Shown here piece by piece: positions 37,113 through 49,725 of a DNA stretch of 64,000 bases. The notes below the pieces were generated by a model. The model ran no database searches and had not been told where the DNA came from. It saw only the letters and a list, made by a program, of their open reading frames with translations. The position numbers and the translations under genes are program-made. This stretch comes from Tetramitus jugosus (lineage: Eukaryota; Heterolobosea; Eutetramitea; Acrasida; Vahlkampfiidae). The stretch is taken from contig OW569355.1 of NCBI GenBank assembly GCA_937625935.1, forward strand, positions 523,101 to 587,100, written 5' to 3'. The stretch's first letter is position 1; the number at the start of each line of letters is the position of its first letter.

Positions 37113-37955
37113 TTAGGTATTCTTTGATGAACTCTTTCGCCTCTGTCTATCAATTTCGTGTTCATACATGACATTGAGTTGACTGTTCATCGTGTTCAGT
37201 TGGTCGATCCGTTCTTGCTTCTCTTTCAGGAGTTGCTTCAATTGATCATTCTCTCTTTCCAAGTCATATATTTCTCTCATTCGTAGATCTAAAACACCTT
37301 CCAGTCCATTGATTGTTCGTTGTTGAGTTCTCATCTGCGCAGAGTCTGCCTGGGTGCAGTTGATGACGTACTCGAGAAATCGTAGTAGATGATTGTGTAG
37401 TTTATCAATTTGAACCGAAACTAACTCCTCTCCCTTCTGTCTTTCTTCCATGTTGTGAATATGTCGCACGAGTTGAGAGACTCGATGAGACATTTCTTGA
37501 ATTCGATCCCGCAAGTGTTGTCTCTCATACAACAATTCAGTATGTTGCTCTTTTGCTTCCAGCACACCAACATAGAGCTCATTATTCTTCTTGTTCATTC
37601 TTATCATATCCTTTTGATGAGTTGTTGCTTGATTAATCTTATCATTGAGGCAATCTTCAATCATGCGCTCCATTTTCATTCTCAGGCGCAGGTTCCTTTG
37701 CTCTCGCTGACCTGAGTCCCTCGTTACTTCGTCTATTCTTGTTCTCAGCTCTTCAGACTCTCGATATTGTTGATCCATGTAATTCATTTCTCTTTGTAGG
37801 TCTATATTGTTGCGATTATCTCGTGGTTGATCTTGAGGAAACAAAGATGTCATGCGAGATATCATGTCACTCAATTCATCCTCCTTTTGTCGAAAACTGA
37901 CTTGAGAGGAACGATAGAGCTGATCCAAGCTACTCCTGTATGTTTGATTGTTCAT
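37113..37955 (-). CDS. Unknown all-helical coiled-coil protein
   Basis: 280 residues, almost entirely coiled coil from about 20 to 275 (for example QREMNYMDQQYRESEELRTRIDEV and DLERENDQLKQLLKEKQERIDQL). No membrane helix or globular domain. Such proteins are often structural parts of basal bodies, tethers or kinetochores, but nothing here decides. Its ATG lies only 19 bp after the stop codon of the Puf6-like gene on the same strand, leaving almost no room for a separate promoter. It is convergent with the MYND gene (48 bp). Confidence 0.75.
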   Translation of the reverse strand: MNNQTYRSSLDQLYRSSQVSFRQKEDELSDMISRMTSLFPQDQPRDNRNNIDLQREMNYMDQQYRESEELRTRIDEVTRDSGQREQRNLRLRMKMERMIEDCLNDKINQATTHQKDMIRMNKKNNELYVGVLEAKEQHTELLYERQHLRDRIQEMSHRVSQLVRHIHNMEERQKGEELVSVQIDKLHNHLLRFLEYVINCTQADSAQMRTQQRTINGLEGVLDLRMREIYDLERENDQLKQLLKEKQERIDQLNTMNSQLNVMYEHEIDRQRRKSSSKNT

Positions 37956-37974
37956 TGATAGGGTTTAGAGCTTT

Positions 37975-40140
37975 TTATTTCTTGTTGTGAGTCTTCTTGT
38001 TGTTGTTGTTTGTCTTCGTGGCATTGGACTTTTTGTTGTTGTTGCCGTTAGTTTGTTGCTTACCCTTGGTGTTATCGTTCTTCTTGTTGTTGGCACCGTT
38101 CTTCTTTTGCTCAGTCTTCTTGTTCTGATTCTTGGTGAGCGAGTCAACAGTCAAACCGTTACGCTTGCTGAACACACTGACCAAGAACTTTAGAGGTGGT
38201 TCACTCTTTTGCTCGAATGCCTTCTTGATTTGATCGAAATGTTTCTTCAATTCACTGTTCAATTCCTCGCCCAGTTTCTTGTCACCTCCGTCATCACCTG
38301 CAGTCAGGATAGCCGTCACGACGAAACCACCCTTCTTTTCAACAATGAATGACACTAGCTTGTTGTCTTGCACGAGTTTGTCGAACAACATGCGAGCAAA
38401 TGATGGATATTCGTCAGTAACTTGCTCTGCCTTCTGACTACGAACCAACAGAGATAGAACCTTACTGGCAATCGATGCACTGTCCTTCTCCTTGATCAGA
38501 TTGAAGATGTCACCGGTCACAGCATTTATAATCTTCTCGAACAATTTCTTCTTGTTAGGGAACACTGGATTCGTCACAGCCTCATAAGCGACATGTTGTG
38601 CAGTATCTGTACCAAACAGAGTAATGTTGTTCAACAAGGTTTCTGATACATGTGGAGCCATATATGCAGCCAATTCCTTGAAGATGACTTCTGTTGTCTT
38701 CATACTGACAACTCTCTTTCCTTCGTTGTTTGTTCTTGGCAAAATTTCGTCTCTCAACACTGGATTCAACAACTGCAAATCACCATTCTCATTGCATGTC
38801 TTGTGGCCAGCGTTGAACAAGTACAAAATGACTTTTTGTCCGTGCTTGTCACTCAAAAACTCTAGCATGTTCTTCTCAATGTCTCTCAACAAATTCTTTG
38901 ACTTCTTGGTATCATCAGTCACTGACAATAGGTAACGAAGGAAGATGGAGCCATAGAAAACCTTGGCAGTCTTGAGCACAATGGAATCTTCATCACCCTC
39001 TGTCGTGTTTTGACAGAAAGACTTAATGATACGTTTTCTGTCTCTTGCGGCACCATAGGCAGTACACAGAATAGCAATTCTGCAACCAAACAAGGTATGG
39101 AAGATAAATGGAATAGCATCCTTTTCACACAAGTCATAAATGACGTTTTGAATTTGACCTGGTTCTCCATTCTCAAAAAAGTCCAAAATCAATTTTTGAG
39201 CCAATTCCAAATCAAAGAGACCCTTTTCGACAATCTTTGTGACGACAGCACTCAACGATTGAACAACAGGTTGTCTCTTTCCAGGATACTCGGCCAACTT
39301 TTCCTTCAAAGAAACAGTGGAGAGATCAGTGTTTTGAATCTGTGAGACATCACTCAACCAGAAATCACTTCCATAAAACTCTTGTAAATACAAGACTCTC
39401 TCAGCAGGAGTCCAAATGGTTCTAAACGCATGATCAATCACAGTAGCAGGGAACTTTTGTTTCATCATACTTTTCATTTGACCCTTGAAGAGCTCAATGA
39501 AAAACTCCTTTCTCAGGTCAGACATTTTTGTTTTTCCAGAGGATTCATCTGAAAATCGACTCTTATCCAAAACATAGGTCAACAATTTCATGACGATATT
39601 GTGTCCAAACTTTTCCTTTGCCAATGACCTTAGATTTGGTTTCAATGCGCGAAACACTTCCAAAACTTGTTCATCAGTTCCGAGCTTGAGCACTGTTTGT
39701 ACGACTCTACTCATATCGTGTTGACATGCAAATCTGTTCCAATCCTCTCTCAAAAACTCAACAATTTGATTCAAAAGACGCAGGCTCTTGTCATCCTTTG
39801 GTCTATCACCTCTCTTTGAGTTTCTAGACACATGTTGCAACAACTCTTCCCACAATCTCTTACAGGAAACAGCCTTATCAATATTAGGATTCTTCAAACG
39901 TTTCTTCTCAATCATTTGATCCTTTTTCTCTCTCTTTGACATTTTTTTTGGAGGTTCGCCATTGGATTCACCATTTTCTGCTTCACCATTTTCATCTTGC
40001 ATCTCCTCATCATTCTCACCATATTCCTCTTCTTCAACGATAGGCGTATCTTCTTCTTCTTCCTCTCTCTTTCTCTTCTTCAACAATTCGTCATTCTTTT
40101 TGTTTTGTTGGTTGTTGTTATTGTTTTGTTGCTTTGCCAT
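37975..40140 (-). CDS. Pumilio-repeat nucleolar protein (PUM3/Puf6 type)
   Basis: 721 residues from ATG 40140. A Lys/Glu-rich acidic-basic N-terminus is followed by degenerate pumilio-like helical repeats from about 125 on (ACQHDMSRVVQTVLKLGTDEQVLEVF, KFGHNIVMKLLTYVLDKSRF, DKHGQKVILYLFNAGHKTCNENGD). A CPL-type region follows (VETLLNNITLFGTDTAQHVAYEAV, KKGGFVVTAIL). The Lys/Asn-rich C-terminus would act as a nucleolar signal. Relatives bind structured RNA and DNA and take part in 60S ribosome assembly (7S to 5.8S processing in yeast). In-frame codons above 40140 are considered leader. The divergent DUF4211 gene starts 397 bp away. Confidence 0.87.
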   Translation of the reverse strand: MAKQQNNNNNQQNKKNDELLKKRKREEEEEDTPIVEEEEYGENDEEMQDENGEAENGESNGEPPKKMSKREKKDQMIEKKRLKNPNIDKAVSCKRLWEELLQHVSRNSKRGDRPKDDKSLRLLNQIVEFLREDWNRFACQHDMSRVVQTVLKLGTDEQVLEVFRALKPNLRSLAKEKFGHNIVMKLLTYVLDKSRFSDESSGKTKMSDLRKEFFIELFKGQMKSMMKQKFPATVIDHAFRTIWTPAERVLYLQEFYGSDFWLSDVSQIQNTDLSTVSLKEKLAEYPGKRQPVVQSLSAVVTKIVEKGLFDLELAQKLILDFFENGEPGQIQNVIYDLCEKDAIPFIFHTLFGCRIAILCTAYGAARDRKRIIKSFCQNTTEGDEDSIVLKTAKVFYGSIFLRYLLSVTDDTKKSKNLLRDIEKNMLEFLSDKHGQKVILYLFNAGHKTCNENGDLQLLNPVLRDEILPRTNNEGKRVVSMKTTEVIFKELAAYMAPHVSETLLNNITLFGTDTAQHVAYEAVTNPVFPNKKKLFEKIINAVTGDIFNLIKEKDSASIASKVLSLLVRSQKAEQVTDEYPSFARMLFDKLVQDNKLVSFIVEKKGGFVVTAILTAGDDGGDKKLGEELNSELKKHFDQIKKAFEQKSEPPLKFLVSVFSKRNGLTVDSLTKNQNKKTEQKKNGANNKKNDNTKGKQQTNGNNNKKSNATKTNNNNKKTHNKK

Positions 40141-40536
40141 GGTGTGGTGGATTGTGTGTGTGTGTTCGTGTTTGTGTGGAGAAAAGTGGTTGTTGTTTGG
40201 TCTGAACAATCTTGTGAGGATGCTGAAAAATTTCACGACACAGTGTGAAATTCCTAATATTTGTTGAATGTTCCTGGATCTGGTTGAATCGGTGTTTTTA
40301 AACCCGTTCCATTTTTTAACTTTGGGATGACATCCACCGTTGAAACTACACTTGAAATAAATGATGTCAGATAGTGACATCAATAAGCTCTTAACTTAAG
40401 TCTTCGAATACTTGAAGTCCCTCACTTCTAGAATGCTCTCTCTGTCTCTTGTTTCCATTGTCGCTCGTTCGCTTATTTTCTGGAAATCCAACAATCCGAG
40501 GAACAACAATTACCAGATAAATCAACAACACAAAAA
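40141..40536. other. Divergent promoter region containing a dispersed repeat
   Basis: Upstream of the Puf6-like gene (minus) and the DUF4211 gene (plus). Contains a (TG)n-rich leader and the short repeat 40261-40307. Confidence 0.45.
40261..40307 (-). repeat. Dispersed short repeat, copy 2
   Basis: The inverse complement of this stretch matches 4637-4683 except for two small indels (2 and 1 bases) and one substitution. It lies 121 bp upstream of the Puf6-like ATG. Confidence 0.75.
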
Positions 40537-43158
40537 ATGGAGGAAAAATCCAACGGCAATACAATCAATAGCCCACCAATGTCACCCCAGTTTACTACTT
40601 TCCAAGAAAGCATAGACTTTGCTGCAGAATCAATGTCAGTTCGATCACCAATGATGATGACAACGACCGAAGAGCCATTTTCCATTGATTTTGCCCAGAG
40701 TGAAAACTCTGCACTGACGATGCCACCACCATCATCACATCAACCACCTGTGTTGGCAGATGAAAATGTTGTTGAATCACGAGATCACGAGATCACTGTA
40801 GACAAACAACCATTGTTGATCTGCGTTGACGAACAAACTGAAAAAGCAAAACGGAACAAAAAACACTACCACTCGGACAAATGTATTATAGATGATGAAG
40901 ATGATGAATTGATTGGTGACCTCATTGAGAAACCATCCATGCCTGCTGCCCTCCGCTTATTTAAGAACAAGCAAAAGAATGCTGTTGTTGTTGCTGATTC
41001 AACAAAGAGCAAAGCAAATGCAACCAACGTTGCTCAAACTATGCAATTATCGCAACAAGCAGTTACTAATAACAATCTAGAGTTTACGGATAACTACACT
41101 CAACAATTTCAGACACCGACTAGGAGAATGAAGCGTCTGCGCAAGAGAAAGTTCAGTGCTAGTCCAGACAGTGACCATCAGAGCAGCGATAAAGAAGAGA
41201 AGTCATCCAAAAATGAAGAAATAGTCAAACGCAAGAGATGTAAGGTGGTGAATGAAGATCAAAGAGATTCAGACAGTGAACATGAGATTGATTTTACGAA
41301 TACTCAGGATTATCGAGAGATGATTCAGGAGGATCCAATGTACGATGAAGATGAAGAAGATGAGGATAGTGATGCTTTTGTGAAGGCTGGCTATGCGCTT
41401 AGAGCTACACATACGAGACGACAGTCAATCCGGCGTCAATCGAAGGTTGAGGAAGACAGCACCAGTACTAACAATGCTATTGATGCCTTAGTCGTAATCG
41501 ATGATGACACTGATGACGATGATACGAATAATTCCAATGAAGAGAATGAGGATGAAGTTAGTAGTGACAAGCAAGACACTCCCGAAGATGTGACATTACG
41601 AACGCCCGAGAAGTCCACAAGCAACAGTCGTGAAGAACGAAAGAGGAGATTGGATGACCTCGTGCGTAGTCATGGGAAAAAGAAACCACCTCGTCGGCGT
41701 CTTGTTCGAAACTCAATTTCGAGTGCGCGAGTGATTGAGTCCTCAGATGAAGATAGTGGATCAGATGAACGAGAAAAAGCGATCAGCAGCGACGACGAAG
41801 CAAGCAAGGAATTTAGTTTTCCTCTGGATGAGATATCTGGTGAATCATCTCGCCGTACTTCACATCGGCTTGAACAAGCTAGTGCTTCTTTGGACGATTT
41901 CATTGTTCCTGATGAGCAAGAACTTACTCAGTACAGTTCGTCTGATTACGAATTATTGGAGGATGAAGAGGAAGAAGATGAGGATGAGAAGGCTGCAACT
42001 CAGTACAATATTGACTTTGATGCCGAGTCGCAAACTCAACAAACAACACATGCGAGTCAGTCGCACCCATCTATTAGTTATTATGGACCGAGAAAGATTG
42101 AAGAATCATTCAAAATCGTTCTTCAATATTATTTATCATGCATTCTGGATGCCGATTTCGAATCATGCATTGCAGCAGAAGAAGGTGAGAGCTACTTTGT
42201 GCCTGCGTTACGAAAAGTTTTTTCTGAGCTCGAAACAAAGAAATCCTCGGTAGTGTCATCATCAGTGTGGAATTCTCAATTTACGAAAGACCTACACTCA
42301 CAGCCAAAAATTGCCCAAAAACACTCCCGACGATCCAATCAACATAACTGTGAGGTGTGTAGACGTACAGGTCATCCAGCAGTATGTTCCATAACTTTTC
42401 AGGGAGAGAGATTGGACGAAAAGTTCTATTCATCTCCTGCAGTTGCCAACATAACGACGAACTCGATGTCGAAGAATACCAAAGCAGCAATTTATCGAGT
42501 GGGTAGCCACTGTTTTAGGCGTGTGATACTGTATCATGTCATGCATCATTACAAGTATTTGATTCTAGAGAGATTAAAACTTCTAGCATCAGCTGCAGAA
42601 AAGGAAGTCCGAAGAGTAAAGAATCTCACTGACAACGCAAAGGTTTCAGAAACGGACATTGTGGAAGAAGTCATGAACAGTCAAGACGTTTCTGATCTTT
42701 TCAGAGGTTATCAAAACCTATTGAATATGGTGTATACCAGTGCTTCTCGCGCACACAGCAATGATCCCTTGACCTCCTACAACGAGTTGTTGTCACACTG
42801 TTTTCCGGATGCTGTTGAAGCCGACATACTTCTTCCTCAAAGTTCACTTGCTTTCAGTGGAGAGCAAGAAGCCTTATCCGCTACACCAAAAAGAGGCAGA
42901 CACCAACGAGCAAAAATGAATGAACTTCACTTGGTGCGAAAAGTGGATGACCTCCCCGAGGAGCAAGATGGCACCAGTGAGACAAAATCGGACATTGCAT
43001 CTTCAACTCCAGCTGATCCCATCCTCTTCGTTCCCTCATCACCTCCCTATACTCCCCCTGTATCGAGCGATGATGAAGACGTAGTGCGTCTAGATTCACC
43101 AGTCTATGCCCCAACAACAACAGATGACGAAGACATTTTGACAACCAAATTGTATTAG
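40537..43158 (+). CDS. DUF4211-domain nuclear protein (CCDC82-like)
   Basis: 873 residues. Residues 1-500 are disordered, rich in Ser, Asp and Glu with basic clusters (RRMKRLRKRKFS, KRKRCKVV), as in nuclear chromatin-linked proteins. The DUF4211-type domain (about 515-690) shows EESFKIVLQYYLSCILD, GESYFVPALRKVF, SSVWNSQFTKDLHSQP and the pattern CEVCRRTGHPAVCSITFQGERLDEKFY, then GSHCFRRVILYHVMHHYKYLILERL. CCDC82 and plant relatives share this layout. Molecular function of the family is not established. The C-terminal 100 residues are Ser/Thr/Pro/Asp-rich. Confidence 0.78.
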   Translation: MEEKSNGNTINSPPMSPQFTTFQESIDFAAESMSVRSPMMMTTTEEPFSIDFAQSENSALTMPPPSSHQPPVLADENVVESRDHEITVDKQPLLICVDEQTEKAKRNKKHYHSDKCIIDDEDDELIGDLIEKPSMPAALRLFKNKQKNAVVVADSTKSKANATNVAQTMQLSQQAVTNNNLEFTDNYTQQFQTPTRRMKRLRKRKFSASPDSDHQSSDKEEKSSKNEEIVKRKRCKVVNEDQRDSDSEHEIDFTNTQDYREMIQEDPMYDEDEEDEDSDAFVKAGYALRATHTRRQSIRRQSKVEEDSTSTNNAIDALVVIDDDTDDDDTNNSNEENEDEVSSDKQDTPEDVTLRTPEKSTSNSREERKRRLDDLVRSHGKKKPPRRRLVRNSISSARVIESSDEDSGSDEREKAISSDDEASKEFSFPLDEISGESSRRTSHRLEQASASLDDFIVPDEQELTQYSSSDYELLEDEEEEDEDEKAATQYNIDFDAESQTQQTTHASQSHPSISYYGPRKIEESFKIVLQYYLSCILDADFESCIAAEEGESYFVPALRKVFSELETKKSSVVSSSVWNSQFTKDLHSQPKIAQKHSRRSNQHNCEVCRRTGHPAVCSITFQGERLDEKFYSSPAVANITTNSMSKNTKAAIYRVGSHCFRRVILYHVMHHYKYLILERLKLLASAAEKEVRRVKNLTDNAKVSETDIVEEVMNSQDVSDLFRGYQNLLNMVYTSASRAHSNDPLTSYNELLSHCFPDAVEADILLPQSSLAFSGEQEALSATPKRGRHQRAKMNELHLVRKVDDLPEEQDGTSETKSDIASSTPADPILFVPSSPPYTPPVSSDDEDVVRLDSPVYAPTTTDDEDILTTKLY

Positions 43159-43216
43159 GAAAATTCAGGAGCAATTGTATAAAAACGGAGAAAATTTACG
43201 GAAAAAAAAACAACAA

Positions 43217-44230
43217 ATGCTGCAACAAATTGCACTGATCTTGGGTGAAATCATTTTTCATGTGCGACTAGCTCCTTGGTTCATTGGTATTCTCTTCCAA
43301 TACTATGTTCTCCAGTGTTGGTTGAAGAGAGATTACAGACAGGTTCGTCTCGAAGCCAACATTCGATATACCAATGATGAAACCAGGAAGCGAAACGTTC
43401 TCGATATTTATCACTACAAGGGAAATATCAGCAAGCAAGTCATTGTGTTTGTTCATGGTGGAGGCTGGAAGAGTGGTGACAAATTGTTCTATTATCATTT
43501 GGCTCATGATCTCTGTCGAACCTTGAAGAGAACTGTTGTGACTGTCAATTATACATTGTTTCCAAATGGAACGATTGAAAATCAAGTTACTGATGTGACC
43601 AATGCGATCCAATTTGTCAAGGATCATCTGAGAACAAATCGTCTATTGTTGATAGGACATTCAGCAGGTGCGCACTTGGTTGCCTATTGTCTCGCCATGA
43701 AATACTTCGGTGTTGTGCATTCAGAGAGCATGGACAGGAATGAGTGGGATTTGGGCGATATTGACGGGTGGATTGGCTTGTCAGGCGTGTATGATATTAT
43801 GGATCACTACCCTGTTGAGTGCCGAAGAGGTGTTGTCAAGTGGAGTGGTATGGAAGGTGCCATGCACGGTGTACCCTATTTCGCGATGCACAGTCCTTCT
43901 TGGTTTTTCAAATATCCTGGTTCTTTCTCTGGCCACAATGTGAGTCACAGCAATGGTGTATCAAAACTGCCATTTGTCAATACATTGTTGCTGCATGGAG
44001 AAGAAGATGAGACTGTGCCTTCCAGTCAATCCAAGGACTTCTATGATGCTTTAGTGGAACATTTTCAGCTCTCTGAAGAGAATAAGACCCGAATTCAGTT
44101 TGAGAGTTTACCCAATATCAATCACTCTGATATTGTCATGTCACTGATGGAAGTTGCATCACGCAAGCGTCACAGAGACGTTGTGATACAACAATTGGAA
44201 CGGGGAATAGAGAGATTTTCTACACCTTAA
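43217..44230 (+). CDS. Alpha/beta hydrolase (esterase, prenylcysteine-methylesterase-like)
   Basis: 337 residues from ATG 43217. A hydrophobic N-terminal helix (LGEIIFHVRLAPWFIGILFQYYVL) suggests membrane attachment. The esterase core has the oxyanion motif VFVHGGGWKSGD and the nucleophile elbow LLIGHSAGAHL. The acid is in NTLLLHGEEDETVPSSQS and the catalytic His in NINHSDIV. The HGGGW/GHSAGAH combination is shared by kynurenine formamidases, hormone-sensitive-lipase types and plant isoprenylcysteine methylesterases; the membrane helix favours the last. Substrate not determined. The ATG is 58 bp after the stop of the DUF4211 gene, with a TATAAAAA inside the gap. Confidence 0.85.
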   Translation: MLQQIALILGEIIFHVRLAPWFIGILFQYYVLQCWLKRDYRQVRLEANIRYTNDETRKRNVLDIYHYKGNISKQVIVFVHGGGWKSGDKLFYYHLAHDLCRTLKRTVVTVNYTLFPNGTIENQVTDVTNAIQFVKDHLRTNRLLLIGHSAGAHLVAYCLAMKYFGVVHSESMDRNEWDLGDIDGWIGLSGVYDIMDHYPVECRRGVVKWSGMEGAMHGVPYFAMHSPSWFFKYPGSFSGHNVSHSNGVSKLPFVNTLLLHGEEDETVPSSQSKDFYDALVEHFQLSEENKTRIQFESLPNINHSDIVMSLMEVASRKRHRDVVIQQLERGIERFSTP

Positions 44231-44399
44231 GCTAACTTTTGCGAGCTTCAAGCTGTGTTGTATTCAACGCTTTAAGCGCATCGAGAACAAAGATGGACTT
44301 TGGCATGCCCTTTTTGAACTTTGGATAAGCGGAGTTTATTGAAATCAATTGAGAAAACGAACAAACAACTTGTGAAAAGCAAAATAAACAACAAAAGCA

Positions 44400-46955
<2,556 letters not shown>

Positions 46956-46983
46956 TAAAACAATGGAATGAAATGAATTTCTT

Positions 46984-49590
46984 TTATGTTGACGATTTGT
47001 CAGATTCCAATTCTGACAATACATACTTGACGATTGAATTTGTGCTACTTCTTCGTTCTATCATATCAGACACTCGCTTGAAGGTTTCGCCATCATGAGT
47101 CGCATCTGGTTTGATATTCCGAACCAGACTTGCAACCACATTGGAGAGATACTCTCGAGGAACAGAAATGTGACCTGGTTTGTGTGGTACCAGGAAGTCA
47201 CATTCGAGTAGTTGAGGAATCGTTGCTCTTTGCTCAGGATTCCGCACGAGCGTGCTCTTTAAGACGTACAGAATATTGGGATCCATTCCTGCTGGGAGAG
47301 CTGGGTATTGAATCTTGTAGTTGACGTTTGTGATTGCGTGAATTTTAGGTATCAGATCTAGACTGGCGAATGGAGGCGCGCCATACACCATCTGATACAT
47401 AATACAACCAAATGACCACAAATCGCTTGATCTTCCTAATTTGTACCTTGGATTTCCACGGGCATTGCTGGTCGCTTGGGTGTTAGAAAGGAAGGCTTCT
47501 GGGGGAATATAGTTCACTGTTCCGACCTGCGAGTCTCGCATAATGTTTGTCGTATCGCTCCTGATTTGCTTGGCTATTCCAAAGTCAATAAGTTTGAGCT
47601 GTCCCTTGACAAACAAAAAGTTGGCTGGTTTCAAATCACTATGAACGATGCGCTGTTCGTGTATAGTATTCAAAGCCTCTAACATTTGTTGGCAGTACAA
47701 ACGAATTTGGTTTGAAGGCAATACCTTTCCTCTCTGCATTCGAAGCACAGTGTTCAAGTCTGAATCTCCACACTCCATCACAATCATCAAGTAATCTTTT
47801 TGAACTTCAAAATCCTTGAGCTCAATAATGTTTGACTTTCCTTTCAGCTTATGGAGCAGCTGGACCTCATTCACGAAACCATCCAAAGTTTGTTTGTCAT
47901 GATCCTTTAGGTTTACAATTTTGAGAGCCACTATCTTGCTATCAGGGGCAATGACACGATACACCTTGGAGCTGCCTCCCTTTCCTAACCATTCTATGAG
48001 TCTATAGGGTTTGTTGTTAACGTAAAACGTTGTTGAATCTTGATTGGGGAGCGAAGCACGAGATGCAGTAGCTGAGGATGATTGAGGTGTCTGTTGATTG
48101 AGTACTATAGGGTGATGCATATCACTCGGTTGAACAGGTCGTGGCGCAACAAAACTACCTGCAGAGCTTCGCACTGGAGTTGACTGAGGTTGCGAGGTTG
48201 GCTGACTAATTGGCTGAGCAAACATATCAGATGGATTCGATACTGACTTTGGTGTTGCACTCAGGCCAGTACGACTAATTTTGTACGAGTTGGGCAACAG
48301 GTCTGAGCTTTCTCTTTTTCTCTTGCCAACAGAAGTGGGTGCCAATAGAACAGGCTCTTCAACATTTTCTTCATCGACTGTCGGAGACGAAGTGTTTAGT
48401 GCTGACCTGACGCTGGACATTGGTGTGGCAGGGGCAATAAGAGGCTCTGGTTGCTCAAAGTAAACCATTGGATTAAAACCACTCATTGTTTGGTGAGTTT
48501 TGATATAGAGCTCGGCATCTGATATAATATGTTCTGGCTTGGCTTGTTTCTGTCGAGCAAAGTTGAGATAAGTTAAGCATTTTTGAGTCTCAGACATTGT
48601 CATGGCATACAGAGCATAGAACAAGCTGCAAGAGTCCACTGTTCTCGTATAGAAGAGAGCTTTCAATTGACCCTTCAAATCTTCCATTTTCACTCTGTAT
48701 TCTGATTGAACAGATTCAGCTGACAACAGATAGAGAAGGTACATTTGTTGCATCGTGAGAGTCATAACCTTCTCATCAATGGATGCCCTACTTCCCTCAT
48801 CAAGCTCATTGGCACTCTGTCTATGCTTTTGATTAATGTGAGGCATTGTTAGATGATAAATTTGTTGCAAGTTGAATCGTCCTTCATGCAAATTGATATC
48901 ATCATAATCATTCGTCGGTGTTGCATACTGATAAAAGAGAAAACTCAGAGCCTTGTACCAATTCAGAGGACTCCTATAGTCTTGTCTCAGTGCTTCAGCC
49001 AAGATTTTTGACTCTCCTACGTGTTTTGTTTTGAATAGACTCTGAAGATTAATTAACACATAGTTTAGACTGCTCCGTTTGGATCGCCTTCGCATTGGAA
49101 CTTTGCTTGTTGAATTCATGGAGGATGATAAGGATGACGATGAGACTCCAGTGTTCGTTCCATTGTTAGAAAAAGCAGGTTGTAGTGTACGAGGAGTGGA
49201 AGTGATGGGAGTAGTGGTACCCAGTGATAGATTATTGTTGTGAGAGAAGGTCACTTTGTGTGCTGAACTCGTGTGATGGTTGAGGGTGGAGGTGGATCGG
49301 AGAGGTGTTTTTGTAACGGTATTCATATTGTTGTTATTGTAACTGGGTGTGGTAGGCAACTTGGATTCAAGGCGATTACCCAGTGGTGTTCGCAAGCCGG
49401 CAGGTTGCTGTGGTTTTAGACCACCCATGGTCGTGCTGTTCGATAGTGTGTTGTTGTGTTGATGATGTTTGTTAGTGTTGGATTGTTCCGAGAAGAAGGA
49501 CCCGGCATTACCCTCATTTTCTTTATTGCTGTGAATGATCTGGCTGCCTGTCAACATGTGCTGTTGTTGCTGCTGATGATTCATGATCAT
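46984..49590 (-). CDS. MPS1: Mps1/TTK spindle-checkpoint kinase
   Basis: 868 residues. The kinase domain (about 525-800) has GKGGSSKVYRV glycine loop, VALKIVNL Lys, catalytic loop VHSDLKPANFL and IDFGIAK. The activation segment GTVNYIPPEAF is the TTK/Mps1 signature. Residues 175-345 form a helical region consistent with the Mps1 N-terminal TPR domain (LQSLFKTKHVGESKILAEALRQDYRSPLNWYKALSFL). The N-terminus is Asn/Ser/Gln-rich. The kinase phosphorylates kinetochore proteins to start the spindle checkpoint. A perfect E2F-like site lies 82-90 bp before the start, in line with cell-cycle expression. MNHQQQQQ at 49584 is an alternative start. Confidence 0.93.
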   Translation of the reverse strand: MIMNHQQQQQHMLTGSQIIHSNKENEGNAGSFFSEQSNTNKHHQHNNTLSNSTTMGGLKPQQPAGLRTPLGNRLESKLPTTPSYNNNNMNTVTKTPLRSTSTLNHHTSSAHKVTFSHNNNLSLGTTTPITSTPRTLQPAFSNNGTNTGVSSSSLSSSMNSTSKVPMRRRSKRSSLNYVLINLQSLFKTKHVGESKILAEALRQDYRSPLNWYKALSFLFYQYATPTNDYDDINLHEGRFNLQQIYHLTMPHINQKHRQSANELDEGSRASIDEKVMTLTMQQMYLLYLLSAESVQSEYRVKMEDLKGQLKALFYTRTVDSCSLFYALYAMTMSETQKCLTYLNFARQKQAKPEHIISDAELYIKTHQTMSGFNPMVYFEQPEPLIAPATPMSSVRSALNTSSPTVDEENVEEPVLLAPTSVGKRKRESSDLLPNSYKISRTGLSATPKSVSNPSDMFAQPISQPTSQPQSTPVRSSAGSFVAPRPVQPSDMHHPIVLNQQTPQSSSATASRASLPNQDSTTFYVNNKPYRLIEWLGKGGSSKVYRVIAPDSKIVALKIVNLKDHDKQTLDGFVNEVQLLHKLKGKSNIIELKDFEVQKDYLMIVMECGDSDLNTVLRMQRGKVLPSNQIRLYCQQMLEALNTIHEQRIVHSDLKPANFLFVKGQLKLIDFGIAKQIRSDTTNIMRDSQVGTVNYIPPEAFLSNTQATSNARGNPRYKLGRSSDLWSFGCIMYQMVYGAPPFASLDLIPKIHAITNVNYKIQYPALPAGMDPNILYVLKSTLVRNPEQRATIPQLLECDFLVPHKPGHISVPREYLSNVVASLVRNIKPDATHDGETFKRVSDMIERRSSTNSIVKYVLSELESDKSST

Positions 49591-49671
49591 TGCTATTGGG
49601 TATTGTTTCTGTTGAGGTTAAATTTTTATTCTTGTTTTTTTGTTAGGCATAACGGTTAAGAATTTCTTTTT

Positions 49672-49680
49672 TTTGGCGCG
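49672..49680. promoter_or_regulatory. E2F-like site upstream of Mps1
   Basis: TTTGGCGCG, 82-90 bp before the Mps1 ATG; exact TTTSSCGC core within a T-rich stretch. Confidence 0.5.
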
Positions 49681-49725
49681 CACTCATATTTTGCCTGAGC
49701 GCTGATTCATGACGGACACATGTCC

